This document shows positions 23,064-31,674 of a stretch of 34,771 bases of DNA, piece by piece. The stretch comes from Lacticaseibacillus zeae DSM 20178 = KCTC 3804 (GTDB lineage Bacteria > Bacillota > Bacilli > Lactobacillales > Lactobacillaceae). Both the position numbers and the translations under genes were made by a program. The stretch covers positions 1 through 34,771 of the forward strand of contig NZ_BACQ01000046.1 in assembly GCF_000260435.1 (NCBI RefSeq), given 5' to 3'. Numbering within the stretch: position 1 is the first letter of the stretch; every line of letters starts with the position of its first letter. Under the pieces are notes generated by a model that saw nothing but the letters and a program-made list of their open reading frames with translations, made no database searches and was not told the DNA's origin.

Positions 23064-23620
23064 CACGATGTTGGGGATGATGTTCGGGTTAAAAATGCCG
23101 GAGGAACTGCGTGCACCAACCAAACCTGACTCCCTGTCGGATAAAAAATTTCACCGGCATCGGCTGCTGATTGCGCGGCCACGCGATAAATAACCGGATG
23201 GCGGTCATGCCGCACGCCAACTTGCCACGCCATTTTAGGATTTTCGGAAAGATGGACAAAATCGCGGTCCATTGGTTTAAGCCCCTCAATATCAATCAAT
23301 GCGGCTGCTTGATGTGACGTGCCATGATATAACCAGATTGGCGGACGTCGCGCCGGCATTAACGGCAGGACCGGGACGCTATGGCCGTAAACCGCTCTGA
23401 TGGTGCTCCCCTCAATCGCAAACCGCTGCTTGTCGCTTTGTGTCATAATGTCATCAAGCACTTGGCGATCAAGATGCATCTGGTAATGTGCATTGAATCG
23501 CCGAAGCAACGTTTCCAAATCTGTGCGGCCATAGCGATCCAGTGCGACACCGATTTTTTCCGGATGGTGCCGCAAGATCAGGCTTAATGTTTTACTGATT
23601 CTGACGAGTCGCTTATCCAT
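23063..23620 (-). CDS. kptA: RNA 2'-phosphotransferase (Tpt1/KptA)
   Basis: Removes an internal RNA 2'-phosphate using NAD+, giving ADP-ribose cyclic phosphate; in fungi it finishes tRNA splicing, while the bacterial substrate is not established. The 185-aa protein has all family blocks: RISKTLSLILRHHPEKIGVALDRYG, SDKQRF (65-67 QRF), IRAVYGHS (74-81), IWLYHGTS (98-101 YHGT), IEGLKPMDRDFVHLS (VHLS 122-125) and the C-terminal GEIFYPTGSQVWLVHAVPPAFL. The catalytic Arg/His/Arg/Arg set appears intact. GAGGTGG precedes the ATG. It is monocistronic, divergent from the GNAT gene at 23669; 48 bases between them must hold both promoters. Confidence 0.93.
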   Translation of the reverse strand: MDKRLVRISKTLSLILRHHPEKIGVALDRYGRTDLETLLRRFNAHYQMHLDRQVLDDIMTQSDKQRFAIEGSTIRAVYGHSVPVLPLMPARRPPIWLYHGTSHQAAALIDIEGLKPMDRDFVHLSENPKMAWQVGVRHDRHPVIYRVAAQSAADAGEIFYPTGSQVWLVHAVPPAFLTRTSSPTS

Positions 23621-23668
23621 TGATGACCACCTCGTTTTTCAAATTGACATAGCAAAGAAGGCATAACA

Positions 23669-24175
23669 TTGAAACTGCATTTTTCCACGGCGAACTTAAC
23701 CGATCTTGACGCCATTATGCGAATCGAACGGGCGGGCTTCACACCCCAGGAAGCTGCCAGTCGTTCCAGCATGGCAGCCCGCATCATTCATTATCCTGAC
23801 ACGTTTATTGTAGCGCGGACTGGCCAAACAATTGCGGGTTATATTGTTGGCCCAGCCACTTCACAGTCAACCATTACCGACGATTTGTTCGTTAGCAGCC
23901 AGCCTAACTCGGCAGCTGCGCCGTATATTGCGATTCTGAGTCTCGCGGTTGCGCCTGATCTGCAACATCACGGCATTGGCCGCCAGCTCTTAGCCAAAAT
24001 GACCGATGTTGCGCGCAAGCAAAAACGCATCGCCATTACCTTAACCTGTCTCCAGCGCCTCATCCCTTTTTATGAGCACGCCGGCTTCCACAATGACGGA
24101 CAGGCAGCCTCCACTCATGCCGGCGAAGTTTGGTTTAACATGACAAAAACTGTGTGGCCGATGAGTGAGTCGTGA
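23669..24175 (+). CDS. GNAT acetyltransferase
   Basis: A 168-aa acetyl-CoA-dependent N-acetyltransferase, substrate unknown. It starts with TTG at 23669, 7 bases after AAGAAGG. N-terminal FSTANLTDLDAIMRIERAGFTPQEAAS is the classic GNAT opening. IAILSLAVAPDLQHHGIGRQLLAKMTDVA is motif A with the acetyl-CoA loop QHHGIG, and RLIPFYEHAGFHNDG is motif B. The layout resembles arylalkylamine/serotonin-type N-acetyltransferases of bacteria. A terminator at 24304 ends the transcript. The gene is divergent from kptA. Confidence 0.88.
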   Translation: MKLHFSTANLTDLDAIMRIERAGFTPQEAASRSSMAARIIHYPDTFIVARTGQTIAGYIVGPATSQSTITDDLFVSSQPNSAAAPYIAILSLAVAPDLQHHGIGRQLLAKMTDVARKQKRIAITLTCLQRLIPFYEHAGFHNDGQAASTHAGEVWFNMTKTVWPMSES

Positions 24176-24303
24176 GGTAAAAGGGACCGGTAATTTAATT
24201 CTGATCGCCGATTTTGTTACGCCCATTTTTCACTTTAAAAGTGGTGTTTTAAGTTCCATTAACATAGAACAATGCCCTTCTCTCAAATTAAAATATGGAA
24301 ACC

Positions 24304-24331
24304 ATAGCCGGCCATTGTCACCGGCTATTTT
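24304..24331 (+). terminator. Terminator of the GNAT gene
   Basis: ATAGCCGG / CCGGCTAT (24304-24311 and 24321-24328) with TTTT following. It lies immediately before the padR operator. Confidence 0.7.
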
Positions 24332-24377
24332 GCTTTACACACTAGCCGTTTCGGTTTAAACTACTAGTGTGTAAAGC
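24332..24377 (+). promoter_or_regulatory. padR promoter flanked by a perfect 14-bp inverted repeat
   Basis: GCTTTACACACTAG (24332-24345) and its exact reverse complement (24364-24377), 18 bases apart. TTTACA, 17 bases and TAAACT form a promoter whose -35 is in the left arm and whose start lies in the right arm. The downstream gene is a PadR-type repressor, so autoregulation is likely. Confidence 0.75.
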
Positions 24378-24401
24378 ATATTAGACGAAGGGAAGATTCT
24401 G

Positions 24402-24743
24402 ATGGCGAGAGACGACAACAGCCAGATGCTAAAAGGCATTTTACAAGGGTGCCTACTCATTTTGCTCGCGCGCAAAGAACAATACGGCTATGCCATCAGC
24501 GAATCACTTAATCTTTTCGGCTTCGAAAATGTTCCAAAAGGGACGATTTATCCCCTGCTAATGACGATGGAAAAGAAGGGTCTCTTGACAAGTCACATGC
24601 GCCCATCGCCGGACGGACCAAGTCGCAAGTATTATAAGATCACAGCAGATGGCGAAAAGGCTAGGCAAACATTCATCTTGCAGTGGCATGATCTCAAAAG
24701 TCACGTTGATCAAATTATTGCGAACCAACCCGAGGAGGCCTAA
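24402..24743 (+). CDS. PadR-family transcriptional regulator
   Basis: A 113-aa winged-helix regulator. Typical features are MLKGILQGCLLILLARKEQYGYAISESLNLFGF, the recognition region VPKGTIYPLLMTMEKKGLLTSHM, and SRKYYKITADGEKARQTFILQWHDL, which ends in the short dimerisation helix. The fixed partner downstream (2 bases away, with its GAGGAGG ribosome site inside the padR end) is a coiled-coil membrane protein, a common PadR companion. The perfect inverted repeat in the promoter is the likely operator. The signal is unknown; PadR relatives respond to phenolic acids or drugs, but no phenolic acid decarboxylase or intact exporter follows directly. Confidence 0.93.
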   Translation: MARDDNSQMLKGILQGCLLILLARKEQYGYAISESLNLFGFENVPKGTIYPLLMTMEKKGLLTSHMRPSPDGPSRKYYKITADGEKARQTFILQWHDLKSHVDQIIANQPEEA

Positions 24744-24745
24744 CC

Positions 24746-25591
24746 ATGAAAAAGCGCACGGAAGCTGTCAATAAATTGGCAGCCGAAAACAATCAATTAC
24801 GTAAACAACTGACTAAAGCCAACCGCGATTACTACGAAGATTTGCTGGTTTACATGCGGGGCAAAAACTTGTTCCGGGATGATTATCAATTAGAAGAAAG
24901 TTTGCTAGGTATTCTCCAGGACCTCATTGATGCCCAAAATGATGGAACGGACGCAATGACTTATTTTGGTCATGACCTCAAACAGACGGCAACTGAATTA
25001 TTAAAGACAATTCCGCCGCGTATCGGTAATTTTATCTGGTTTAACTTAAAATTGGCAGCAATGATGATGTTTATTTTGTGGCTGCCGCGTCTGACCTATC
25101 CAAACGTAACCTTCGATGCCGGAAGTTTGTTGCTGGCTTCCGGCATCGCGATTGTCAGTGTGTGGGGTGCACTTTGGTACGTCGGCAGCCACGCTTTTGC
25201 CAAACCATCACGGCTTCAACTAACCGCCATTATTCTTCTCGGTGTGATACTGTTTGGCATCATGGTCAGCGTCTTGCTGTTTCTCAAAACCAGCTGGCAA
25301 ATTCGCCTTTCTGCCCATACTTCGTTCACCGTCATTATTTTAGGGTTGATCATTGCGGCAATTTTGCCGTTTATCCATCACCTCACTGAACTTGAGCGCC
25401 CCATTTACTACTTCAGCTTGTTTATACTCATTCTCGGTTTGCTTGTCTATTTGCGAGCCACACGTTCCTTCTTCAGAACCAAGATCGACTTTGGCCAATG
25501 GCAATGGTTGTTTTATGTTGCCGTGATCCTCTTGGGAATCGGCATCGGCTTGTTAATCTGGTGGCTGGGAGAACGACGGCATCGTCATTAA
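24746..25591 (+). CDS. PadR-associated membrane protein (DUF1048/DUF1129-like)
   Basis: A 281-aa protein. An N-terminal soluble part of about 95 residues begins with a coiled coil (KLAAENNQLRKQLTKANRDYYEDLLVYM) and continues ESLLGILQDLIDAQNDGTDAMTYFGHDLKQTATELL, the pattern of DUF1048/DUF1129 proteins encoded next to padR. Then come about six membrane spans (roughly 102-113, 127-147, 158-180, 192-211, 219-237 and 251-272) and a basic tail ERRHRH. Function unknown; probably a membrane stress or permeability factor repressed by its PadR neighbour. It is translationally linked to padR. No clear terminator follows before the nitroreductase gene. Confidence 0.82.
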   Translation: MKKRTEAVNKLAAENNQLRKQLTKANRDYYEDLLVYMRGKNLFRDDYQLEESLLGILQDLIDAQNDGTDAMTYFGHDLKQTATELLKTIPPRIGNFIWFNLKLAAMMMFILWLPRLTYPNVTFDAGSLLLASGIAIVSVWGALWYVGSHAFAKPSRLQLTAIILLGVILFGIMVSVLLFLKTSWQIRLSAHTSFTVIILGLIIAAILPFIHHLTELERPIYYFSLFILILGLLVYLRATRSFFRTKIDFGQWQWLFYVAVILLGIGIGLLIWWLGERRHRH

Positions 25592-25713
25592 AAAGCCTGT
25601 CGTCACCACAAAATCCTTGACGGTAAGTTATCTTTTCTAACAAAAAGTACACCCCTACCGAAACATTCCGCTACAATAGATGACATACGCATTGATTTGA
25701 AGGAGTGACTTTT

Positions 25714-26469
25714 TTGACCCAAAACGAAACCATTCGTCATCAGCTCCATCACCGCTCCATTCGGCGGTTTAAACCTGAGCACCTCAGCCATCAGACGATT
25801 CAGACGCTGCTGGATGTTGCCCAGCACACCGCAAGTTCGATGTATTTACAGCTTTTTTCAGTCATCCATATTCTTGATCCGAAAATTCGGGCCAAAATTG
25901 CGGCGATGAGTACGCAAACTTACCTGAACGGCCCGGGTGAACTGTTTATTTTCATTGCGGACTTGCACCGCGTCGCCGACTTAACCAAGGCGGCGCAGCA
26001 ATCGCTTGATCGCCTCGGCCGGATGGATAAGTTCTTACAGGCAAGTGCCGATGCCACCTTGGCGCTGCAGAACATGGTTGTGGCAGCCGAAAGTCTCGGC
26101 TTAGGCACGGTCACATTAGGCAGTATTCAAAACGACGCGCAAGCCTTGATTGATTTGCTGCATTTGCCCAAGTACACTTTTCCGTTATTAGGGCTCGCAA
26201 TCGGGTTTCCGGATGAGCATCCTGATGAAAAGCCACGTATGCCTGAATCACTGGTCGCCTTCACGAATTACTATGGCGAACCGGCACCGGCTACTGAAGC
26301 AATGACCGATTATAATCGTACGGTGCATGATTACTACGCCACCCGTCACGGCAACCCGCGCGAAGAAACCTACACCGATCTGGCGGTCAGCGCAGCCACG
26401 CACACGCCAGCTAAACGTGATGACCTATTCAAGGTGATGCGGCGTCAGGGCTTCTTCCCGGAAAGTTGA
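25714..26469 (+). CDS. NADPH-dependent FMN nitroreductase
   Basis: A 251-aa flavoprotein of the NfsA/Frp type, reducing nitro compounds, quinones or flavins with two electrons. HHRSIRRFKPEHLSHQTIQTLLDVAQHTASSMYLQLFSVIHI is the FMN-binding start; PGELFIFIADLHR, NMVVAAESLGLGTVTLGSIQND and FPLLGLAIGFPDEHPDEKPRMP are family blocks. The start is TTG at 25714, 8 bases after AAGGAG; a GTG at 25705 lies inside the ribosome site. TACAAT near 25673 may be the -10. It ends at a terminator at 26519. Confidence 0.93.
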   Translation: MTQNETIRHQLHHRSIRRFKPEHLSHQTIQTLLDVAQHTASSMYLQLFSVIHILDPKIRAKIAAMSTQTYLNGPGELFIFIADLHRVADLTKAAQQSLDRLGRMDKFLQASADATLALQNMVVAAESLGLGTVTLGSIQNDAQALIDLLHLPKYTFPLLGLAIGFPDEHPDEKPRMPESLVAFTNYYGEPAPATEAMTDYNRTVHDYYATRHGNPREETYTDLAVSAATHTPAKRDDLFKVMRRQGFFPES

Positions 26470-26518
26470 AAATTGCTTTTTGCATAGAAATTTTAAAATG
26501 CACACAAAATAACCGACG

Positions 26519-26558
26519 CGTCGGCTGCTTGATGAAATGGTCAGGCAGTCGGCTTTTT
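26519..26558 (+). terminator. Terminator of the nitroreductase gene
   Basis: CGGCTGCTTGA / TCAGGCAGTCG (26522-26532 and 26541-26551, two G-U pairs) followed by GCTTTTTT. Confidence 0.75.
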
Positions 26559-26655
26559 TGCTTCGATTTTAAAAGACGTCGGCTCCATGATTTGAAGGCC
26601 TCCACCCTTCATAGTTGGTTAAGCATGACGCTTTGGACTGCGCCTATCAAAATTC

Positions 26656-26708
26656 ATTGACCAATCAGTCAATTCGTTATTGACCCGTCAGTCAATCGCA
26701 ACTATACT
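26656..26708 (+). promoter_or_regulatory. Twin TetR-type operators with promoter of the ABC operon
   Basis: Two 18-bp near-identical palindromic sites, ATTGACCAATCAGTCAAT (26656-26673) and ATTGACCCGTCAGTCAAT (26679-26696), centres 23 bp apart. The second holds the -35 TTGACC (26680-26685); after 17 bases TATACT (26703-26708) is the -10. A TetR gene ends this operon, so negative autoregulation is likely. The leader from about 26715 to 26810 contains nothing else I recognise apart from the AGGAGG site. Confidence 0.8.
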
Positions 26709-26810
26709 TCAGGCGAAAAGGAAAATACGACGGGAACACGAGCCGCAAGTACCACCTTTCAAGCAGAATGCCGGCATCTTTTAACAGGATCGCATTCATA
26801 GGAGGCTACC

Positions 26811-27728
26811 ATGGCAACTAATGTCATCGAATTAGATCACGTTCAAAAAAAGTTTGGCAAGTTTGAGGCGTTAAAGAATGTCAGCTTTACATTAAGTTCC
26901 GGACAGGTTCTCGGCTTTTTGGGGCCTAATGGTGCTGGCAAGTCGACAACGATTCGCATCATTTTAGGCATGTTAAAGAAAACTGCCGGCAGTGTCACCG
27001 TATTTGGTCACGATGCCTGGCGTGACGATGCCGTTATTCATCCGCGGATTGCCTACATTCCCGGCGATGTTTATTTATGGCCGAATCTGTCCGGCGGCGA
27101 AATTATCGATCTGCTGCTTAGGTTAAACGGCCGCGACCATAACAAGAAAACCGATGACTTAATGCAGCGATTCAAGTTTGATCCAACCAAAAAAGCCCGC
27201 ACTTATTCCAAAGGTAATCGCCAAAAAGTCGCGCTTATTGCCGCCTTATCTCAAGATGCGGATCTGTATATTTTTGACGAACCAACTTCCGGTCTTGACA
27301 CGCTTAACGAGCAGACATTTCAGCAAGAAGTTCTCAAACTTAAGCAGGCTGGTAAAAGTGTTTTGCTTTCGAGTCATATTTTGTCGGAAGTGGAGCGGAT
27401 GTGCGATTCGATCGTGATTATTCGTGACGGCAGTGTGATTGAAAGTGGCAATCTAGACCAGATGCAGCACTTGGCGCGGCTAAAAGTCGAGGTCAAGACA
27501 ACAACAGCCAATGATGATTTAGCTCAGGTTGCTGGGGTTCACGATCTGACATTTGCAGCGGCCGACCACACCAAAGCGGTCTTCACGGCCGATCGCGATG
27601 AGTTGAGTCGCATTATGCAGACCTTAGCGACCGCCTCGATCCTAGACTTGCGGGTCTCACCGCCAACGTTAGAGGACCTGTTTATGCGCTATTACGGAAA
27701 GCCGGGTGAGTCGCATGCGGCGGAATAA
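26811..27728 (+). CDS. ABC exporter ATPase
   Basis: The 305-aa ATP-binding subunit of an ABC-2 type exporter. Walker A is GPNGAGKST (38-46), signature YSKGNRQK (132-139), Walker B LYIFDEP (152-158) with the D-loop SGLD, and the switch histidine SSHILSE. The signature LSGGQ reads SKGNRQ, as in the DrrA/CcmA-like drug exporter branch. A C-terminal extension (RLKVEVKTTTANDDLAQV...SPPTLEDLFMRYYG) is usual for this branch. GGAGG precedes the ATG. It overlaps the start of the permease gene, with which it should act; that gene is frameshifted here. Confidence 0.95.
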   Translation: MATNVIELDHVQKKFGKFEALKNVSFTLSSGQVLGFLGPNGAGKSTTIRIILGMLKKTAGSVTVFGHDAWRDDAVIHPRIAYIPGDVYLWPNLSGGEIIDLLLRLNGRDHNKKTDDLMQRFKFDPTKKARTYSKGNRQKVALIAALSQDADLYIFDEPTSGLDTLNEQTFQQEVLKLKQAGKSVLLSSHILSEVERMCDSIVIIRDGSVIESGNLDQMQHLARLKVEVKTTTANDDLAQVAGVHDLTFAAADHTKAVFTADRDELSRIMQTLATASILDLRVSPPTLEDLFMRYYGKPGESHAAE

Positions 27729-29330
27729 TCGGCGTGCTGGCTATCTTTTAAAAGCCAACCTCAAACAAAATCTCAAATTCTCGGTTGTCTGGCTAGTTAT
27801 TCTCATCATGATGATTCTCAGTGGTGCCGTGAAATTAGAAGCTGCCTTCGTCAACGGGGCTTCCGGTTCAAAAGATATTGTCAAAATGCTGCAGGCACCG
27901 GAGATGGCCGCCATGTTCGGCGCAACGCCTAAGGTTAGCACTTACAACGCTGCCATCATTTTTGCTGGCGTGATGGTCGTTTTCATGATCATTTTACAAG
28001 CCTTGTGGGTCATGCCGCTGATGATTCGCGACACCCGTGGACAAGAAGAAAGCGGCTTGCTGGAAATGGTCCGGGCGCGCGATGTCGGGCGCACGGCGGA
28101 TATTACCGCCGCCATTTGGGAGCTGCTACTGGTCAGTTTTGTGATGGCGGCCGCCTACTTCGCCTCGCTGATCGCTGTCAACATGGACGGGACTGACATG
28201 ACCGGCGATTTGTTGTTCGCCATTGCCATGCTAATCGCCAATCTGGTTTTCGGCAGCCTGGCTTTGCTGTTCGCCCAGCTAGCCAACAATACCCGCATCG
28301 CCAGCATGTTAAGCTATATGGTCTTGGCCGCCGCTTATCTCATTCGCCTCGTCACTGATCTGAACCACCAGCAACTGACCTGGCTTTCTCCGATCGGCTG
28401 GTTTGAAAAGGTCGACTTTTACACAAAAAATCAGCTCACGCCCTTGTTTCTCGGGCTTGCTGCAGCATCTTGCTTTGTGGTGCTGCCATGGCCATTGCGC
28501 AAAGTCGCGATCTCGGCGCCGGTGTGCTGGCAGAAGGAAACGGTCGCGCCACCGCAGCGCCATGGTTACGATCGATGCCGGCGTTGATCTGGCGCACCGA
28601 ACGTGGCCTGTTGTCCGGGTGGTTAATTGGCGCGGTAATCTTCGGCGGCGTTATGGGCAGTGTTCTTGGCGGCGTTGGCGATATTCTTAAAACCAACCCG
28701 ATTTATCGCCAGCTCTTAGACGTTAAACAAATCCACGCCGCCAATCAAACCATGGTACTTTCATTTCTGGCGATGTATATGGCCATTTTCGTTGCTTTGG
28801 CCGTCACCGCGGGGGTCCAGATTGCTTTTCGCCTTAAGCACGACGATCGGCTGGGTTATCTTGGCATCATTCACGCGGAAAAGCCCACGCGGACCACGAT
28901 CAGTACCAGTTACAACTGCTGGGCCTTACTCGTTGGTGTTTTAGTGCTTTCTGTCGGACTACTTGCTTTATTTTTGACCGGCAATGCGGTGCTGAGCCAG
29001 CCGCTGCCGGTAAAATATCTCGGTCGACTCTTCATCGGCGGTCTGCCTGCCGTCTTGGCATTTATCGCGTTAGGCATTGCGTTGGCCGGTTTATGGCCAA
29101 AACTCAGTAGTCTCTTTTGGCTTTATATGGGTGCCGGGCTGATCGTGCAGGTCTTTCACGGGTTGTTTTCACTGCCCAAGCATGCAGGTGATTTCACGCC
29201 CTTTGGCTGGATCGCTGACGTTCCGGTCAAAGCTTTGGGTCAATCATGGCTTGTCATCATGCTTATCGGTGCCGTGATCCTCTTCATCATCGGCGTTGCC
29301 GGATATCGTCGACAGGATCTGAGCGTATGA
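27715..29330 (+). pseudogene. ABC exporter permease, frameshifted
   Basis: One polytopic permease (about 538 aa with about 12 spans if intact) is split. The first frame runs from ATG 27715 (or GTG 27706) and is good through FYTKNQLTPLFLGLAAAS, then turns to junk and stops at 28587. The second frame is good from LCGAAMAIAQSRDLGAG (near 28475) to the stop at 29328-29330. The switch lies at about 28465-28485; loss of one T from a TCTTTG would explain it. Homologous antibiotic exporter permeases are single chains of this length with two related halves. Real mutation or sequencing error cannot be separated here; the ATPase and tetR remain intact. Confidence 0.82.
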
Positions 29331-29959
29331 AAAAAGTCGTCACTGACCCGCAAAAAGTAACCCGAATTTTACAAGCAGCAACTGACGCCTTCGGACAATT
29401 AGGCTTTGCCAAAACCAAAACCGATCAAATTGCTGCAACTGCCGGCGTCTCAAAAGGCTTGATTTTCCATTATTTTGGCAATAAACAAGCTCTATACCTC
29501 GACACCTTTAAAACCGCTTATCAACGAATCTACGCCCATATGGATCCGCATCAATGGCAAGACGCCCCGGAGTTAGCCGCTATGATGTCAGCGGCGGTGA
29601 AATACGAGATGAAATTGCAATTGGCCTTTCCTGCCGAGTATCGCCTCATGATGCAGGCTTACGCAGATTTGCCGCATTTTCCCCAACCATTGCAACACCA
29701 AATCCAACAGGAAACCCAAGCTATATCGGTGGAAGCCAATCGGATTTTTCGTAAAAAAATCGAACAATTACCTCGTCGGCAAGGGATTTCCGTTGATGAC
29801 ATTTTCAGTGTGGTTTCTGCCCTCATCGCCCAACAAACCGCGGTCACAACACAGCTAATCGCCACTGGCAAGTACCGCAACTTTGAAGACCTGCAGGCGG
29901 TGGTTGATCAAATGAATCGACAGTTGAGGATCGTCGAACACGGCTTTTTGCCAGACTAA
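29327..29959 (+). CDS. TetR-family repressor of the ABC operon
   Basis: A 210-aa regulator with the TetR N-terminal HTH: VTRILQAATDAFGQLGFAKTKTDQIAATAGVSKGLIFHYFGNKQALYLDTF (about residues 10-60). The C-terminal ligand domain is helical. Its ATG overlaps the permease stop (ATGA), so it is last in the operon and coupled to the permease. The twin operators at 26656-26696 are probably its own target, giving drug-induced expression of the exporter. A bidirectional terminator follows. Ligand unknown. Confidence 0.93.
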   Translation: MKKVVTDPQKVTRILQAATDAFGQLGFAKTKTDQIAATAGVSKGLIFHYFGNKQALYLDTFKTAYQRIYAHMDPHQWQDAPELAAMMSAAVKYEMKLQLAFPAEYRLMMQAYADLPHFPQPLQHQIQQETQAISVEANRIFRKKIEQLPRRQGISVDDIFSVVSALIAQQTAVTTQLIATGKYRNFEDLQAVVDQMNRQLRIVEHGFLPD

Positions 29960-29972
29960 CTGGTTGTTTAAT

Positions 29973-30030
29973 GAAAAAGGACTCAGACAACACCTCACTT
30001 ATTTTTGAGGTCAGTTGCCTGAGTCTTTTT
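29973..30030 (+). terminator. Bidirectional terminator after tetR
   Basis: AAAAAGGACTCAGACAAC and GTTGCCTGAGTCTTTTT pair, with an inner ACCTCA/TGAGGT stem. Flanked by A-run and T-run, it can serve tetR and the convergent MFS gene. Confidence 0.85.
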
Positions 30031-30039
30031 GAGCTGTCA

Positions 30040-31443
30040 TCACGCTTTTGCTTTCGTCAGCTTAAACAAGCGCGCGTAAAAGCCGAAGTTGATCAAGCCG
30101 ATCAGGAGCAGTAGCGCAAAAGCTAATTGACTGCCAATGCCGACGTTTTGGGCGTGGGTCAGGCCAGGCACCGTGACCGCGGTCATCATCCCGGCCAGGA
30201 CCGTGGTGCCGATCGAGCCGGTGACTTGCTGGCCGGTGCTGTATAAAGCGTTGGCGTCGCTTTGATACTGGTGGGCCATGACCTTCAAGCCATAAGCCGT
30301 ACTGTTGCCAAATGCCATTGACCGACCGATGGCGAAGATCAAATACAGGATCGTCACGCCTAACACGCCGATATGCTGACCCCAAATCGTAAAGCCCAGC
30401 ATCCCGACCGTAAACAGGCTATTACCCAGTAAAAGCGGCAGCCGCCCGCCAAAATGATCCAGCATCCAGCCATACACCGGCTGCCCCAGGCCATTAAACA
30501 CACTGCCCGGCAGTAAAATCAGCCCGCCGACAAACGCACTGGCGCCATCCACGGTTTGCACGTAATTTGGCAGCAGAAAATTAATCCCCACATTGGAAAA
30601 CTGCATCAAAATATACGGCAAAAAACTGTATAAAAAGCCACCGTCATGAAAAACATCCAGCTTAAACAGCGCCTTGGCATGATGATTGGACAACCATAAA
30701 AAGGCCCCCATCGCCACAAGCACGACAGCACCGGCCACGCCTGCAATAAGCCAGGTATGCTCACTAACGCCATTTAAAGCGACTGTCAAACTAATCAACG
30801 CAACCCCCAGCGCCACAAACCGCAGCCAATCAAACGCAAATGCAGAAGTCGGTGTATATTGCTTAATGCGCCCCTGCCCCAATATGAGCAATAAAGTGGC
30901 AAACGGCAAGGTACTCCAAAAAATCATCCGCCAATCAAAAAAGTTGGCAATAGCCCCGCCAAAAGTCGGTCCCAAGGCTGGTCCGATGAGAATAATGAGG
31001 TTCGCAATGCCCATATATGTACCCAATTTACTGGTGGGCACCGTGTCCAAAATAATGTTGACCATCAATGGCCCGCACAAGCCGACACAGCCTGCCTGAA
31101 CCAACCGCCCAAGCAATAACACCCAGAACACCGGCGCTAAGGCACACATCAGGTCGCCGATGATGAAAAGCAGCGCCGCCGTAATAAAAAGCTGGCGATT
31201 GGTAAAGCGACGTTTCATGTAAGCTGAACTAAGCATGACAAGTGCCGCCGCCAATAAATACCCTGACGTCACCCACTGCACGGTTGTCAAAGAAACATGA
31301 AAGTCATGCATTAACGTCGGAAACGTGACATTCATGGATGTTTCCGTTAAAACCCCGAAAAACGACATAAGCGCCACAATGGTGATCACAAATAAAGCAT
31401 GACGCGTGTTCTTTTCCTTTTGCTCGATGGTTGTTTTTGCCAT
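30040..31443 (-). CDS. MFS multidrug exporter, DHA2 (EmrB/QacA) family
   Basis: A 467-aa proton-coupled exporter with about 14 membrane spans. N-terminal LFVITIVALMSFFGVLTETSMNVTFPTLMHDFHVSLTTVQWVTSGYLL is the DHA2 opening (TM1-TM2, motif D1 region). GRLVQAGCVGLCGPLMVNIIL and GIANLIILIGPALGPTFGGAI carry the antiporter motif C, and DWRMIFWSTLPFA follows as usual. ATG at 31441-31443 lies after AGGGAGG; a longer frame has no ribosome site. The gene is monocistronic. The substrates are unknown. It is convergent with the ABC operon, making this an export-rich stretch. Confidence 0.93.
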   Translation of the reverse strand: MAKTTIEQKEKNTRHALFVITIVALMSFFGVLTETSMNVTFPTLMHDFHVSLTTVQWVTSGYLLAAALVMLSSAYMKRRFTNRQLFITAALLFIIGDLMCALAPVFWVLLLGRLVQAGCVGLCGPLMVNIILDTVPTSKLGTYMGIANLIILIGPALGPTFGGAIANFFDWRMIFWSTLPFATLLLILGQGRIKQYTPTSAFAFDWLRFVALGVALISLTVALNGVSEHTWLIAGVAGAVVLVAMGAFLWLSNHHAKALFKLDVFHDGGFLYSFLPYILMQFSNVGINFLLPNYVQTVDGASAFVGGLILLPGSVFNGLGQPVYGWMLDHFGGRLPLLLGNSLFTVGMLGFTIWGQHIGVLGVTILYLIFAIGRSMAFGNSTAYGLKVMAHQYQSDANALYSTGQQVTGSIGTTVLAGMMTAVTVPGLTHAQNVGIGSQLAFALLLLIGLINFGFYARLFKLTKAKA

Positions 31444-31605
31444 GGTCGGCCTCCCTTTATCTTCCATGATAAGCCGGGCCATTTTCAGTAACAATATTGA
31501 AATTTAAATAATTGCGTGAAAACCAGGTTTTGGGCTAGCACTTTTTCTGAAAGTCAGCGCAAAAGTGCGCTAATATGGAATCAATTAATAAAAATTATTT
31601 TATCA

Positions 31606-31627
31606 AGCATGTTTAGCGAAACATGCT
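31606..31627 (+). promoter_or_regulatory. Perfect hairpin in the tauE-like gene leader
   Basis: AGCATGTTT-AGCG-AAACATGCT, 9-bp arms, 47 bases before the ATG. A smaller palindrome AGCGC/GCGCT lies near 31556-31571. Operator or RNA hairpin; the regulator is unknown. Confidence 0.45.
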
Positions 31628-31674
31628 GTGCGGATATCCGGCAATCACCGGGAATCCCACTTGGAGGAAATCTC

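Noticed and set aside
28465-28485. Programmed frameshift in the ABC permease
   Set aside because: No slippery heptamer with a downstream pseudoknot or internal Shine-Dalgarno was seen, and such permeases are normally single chains.
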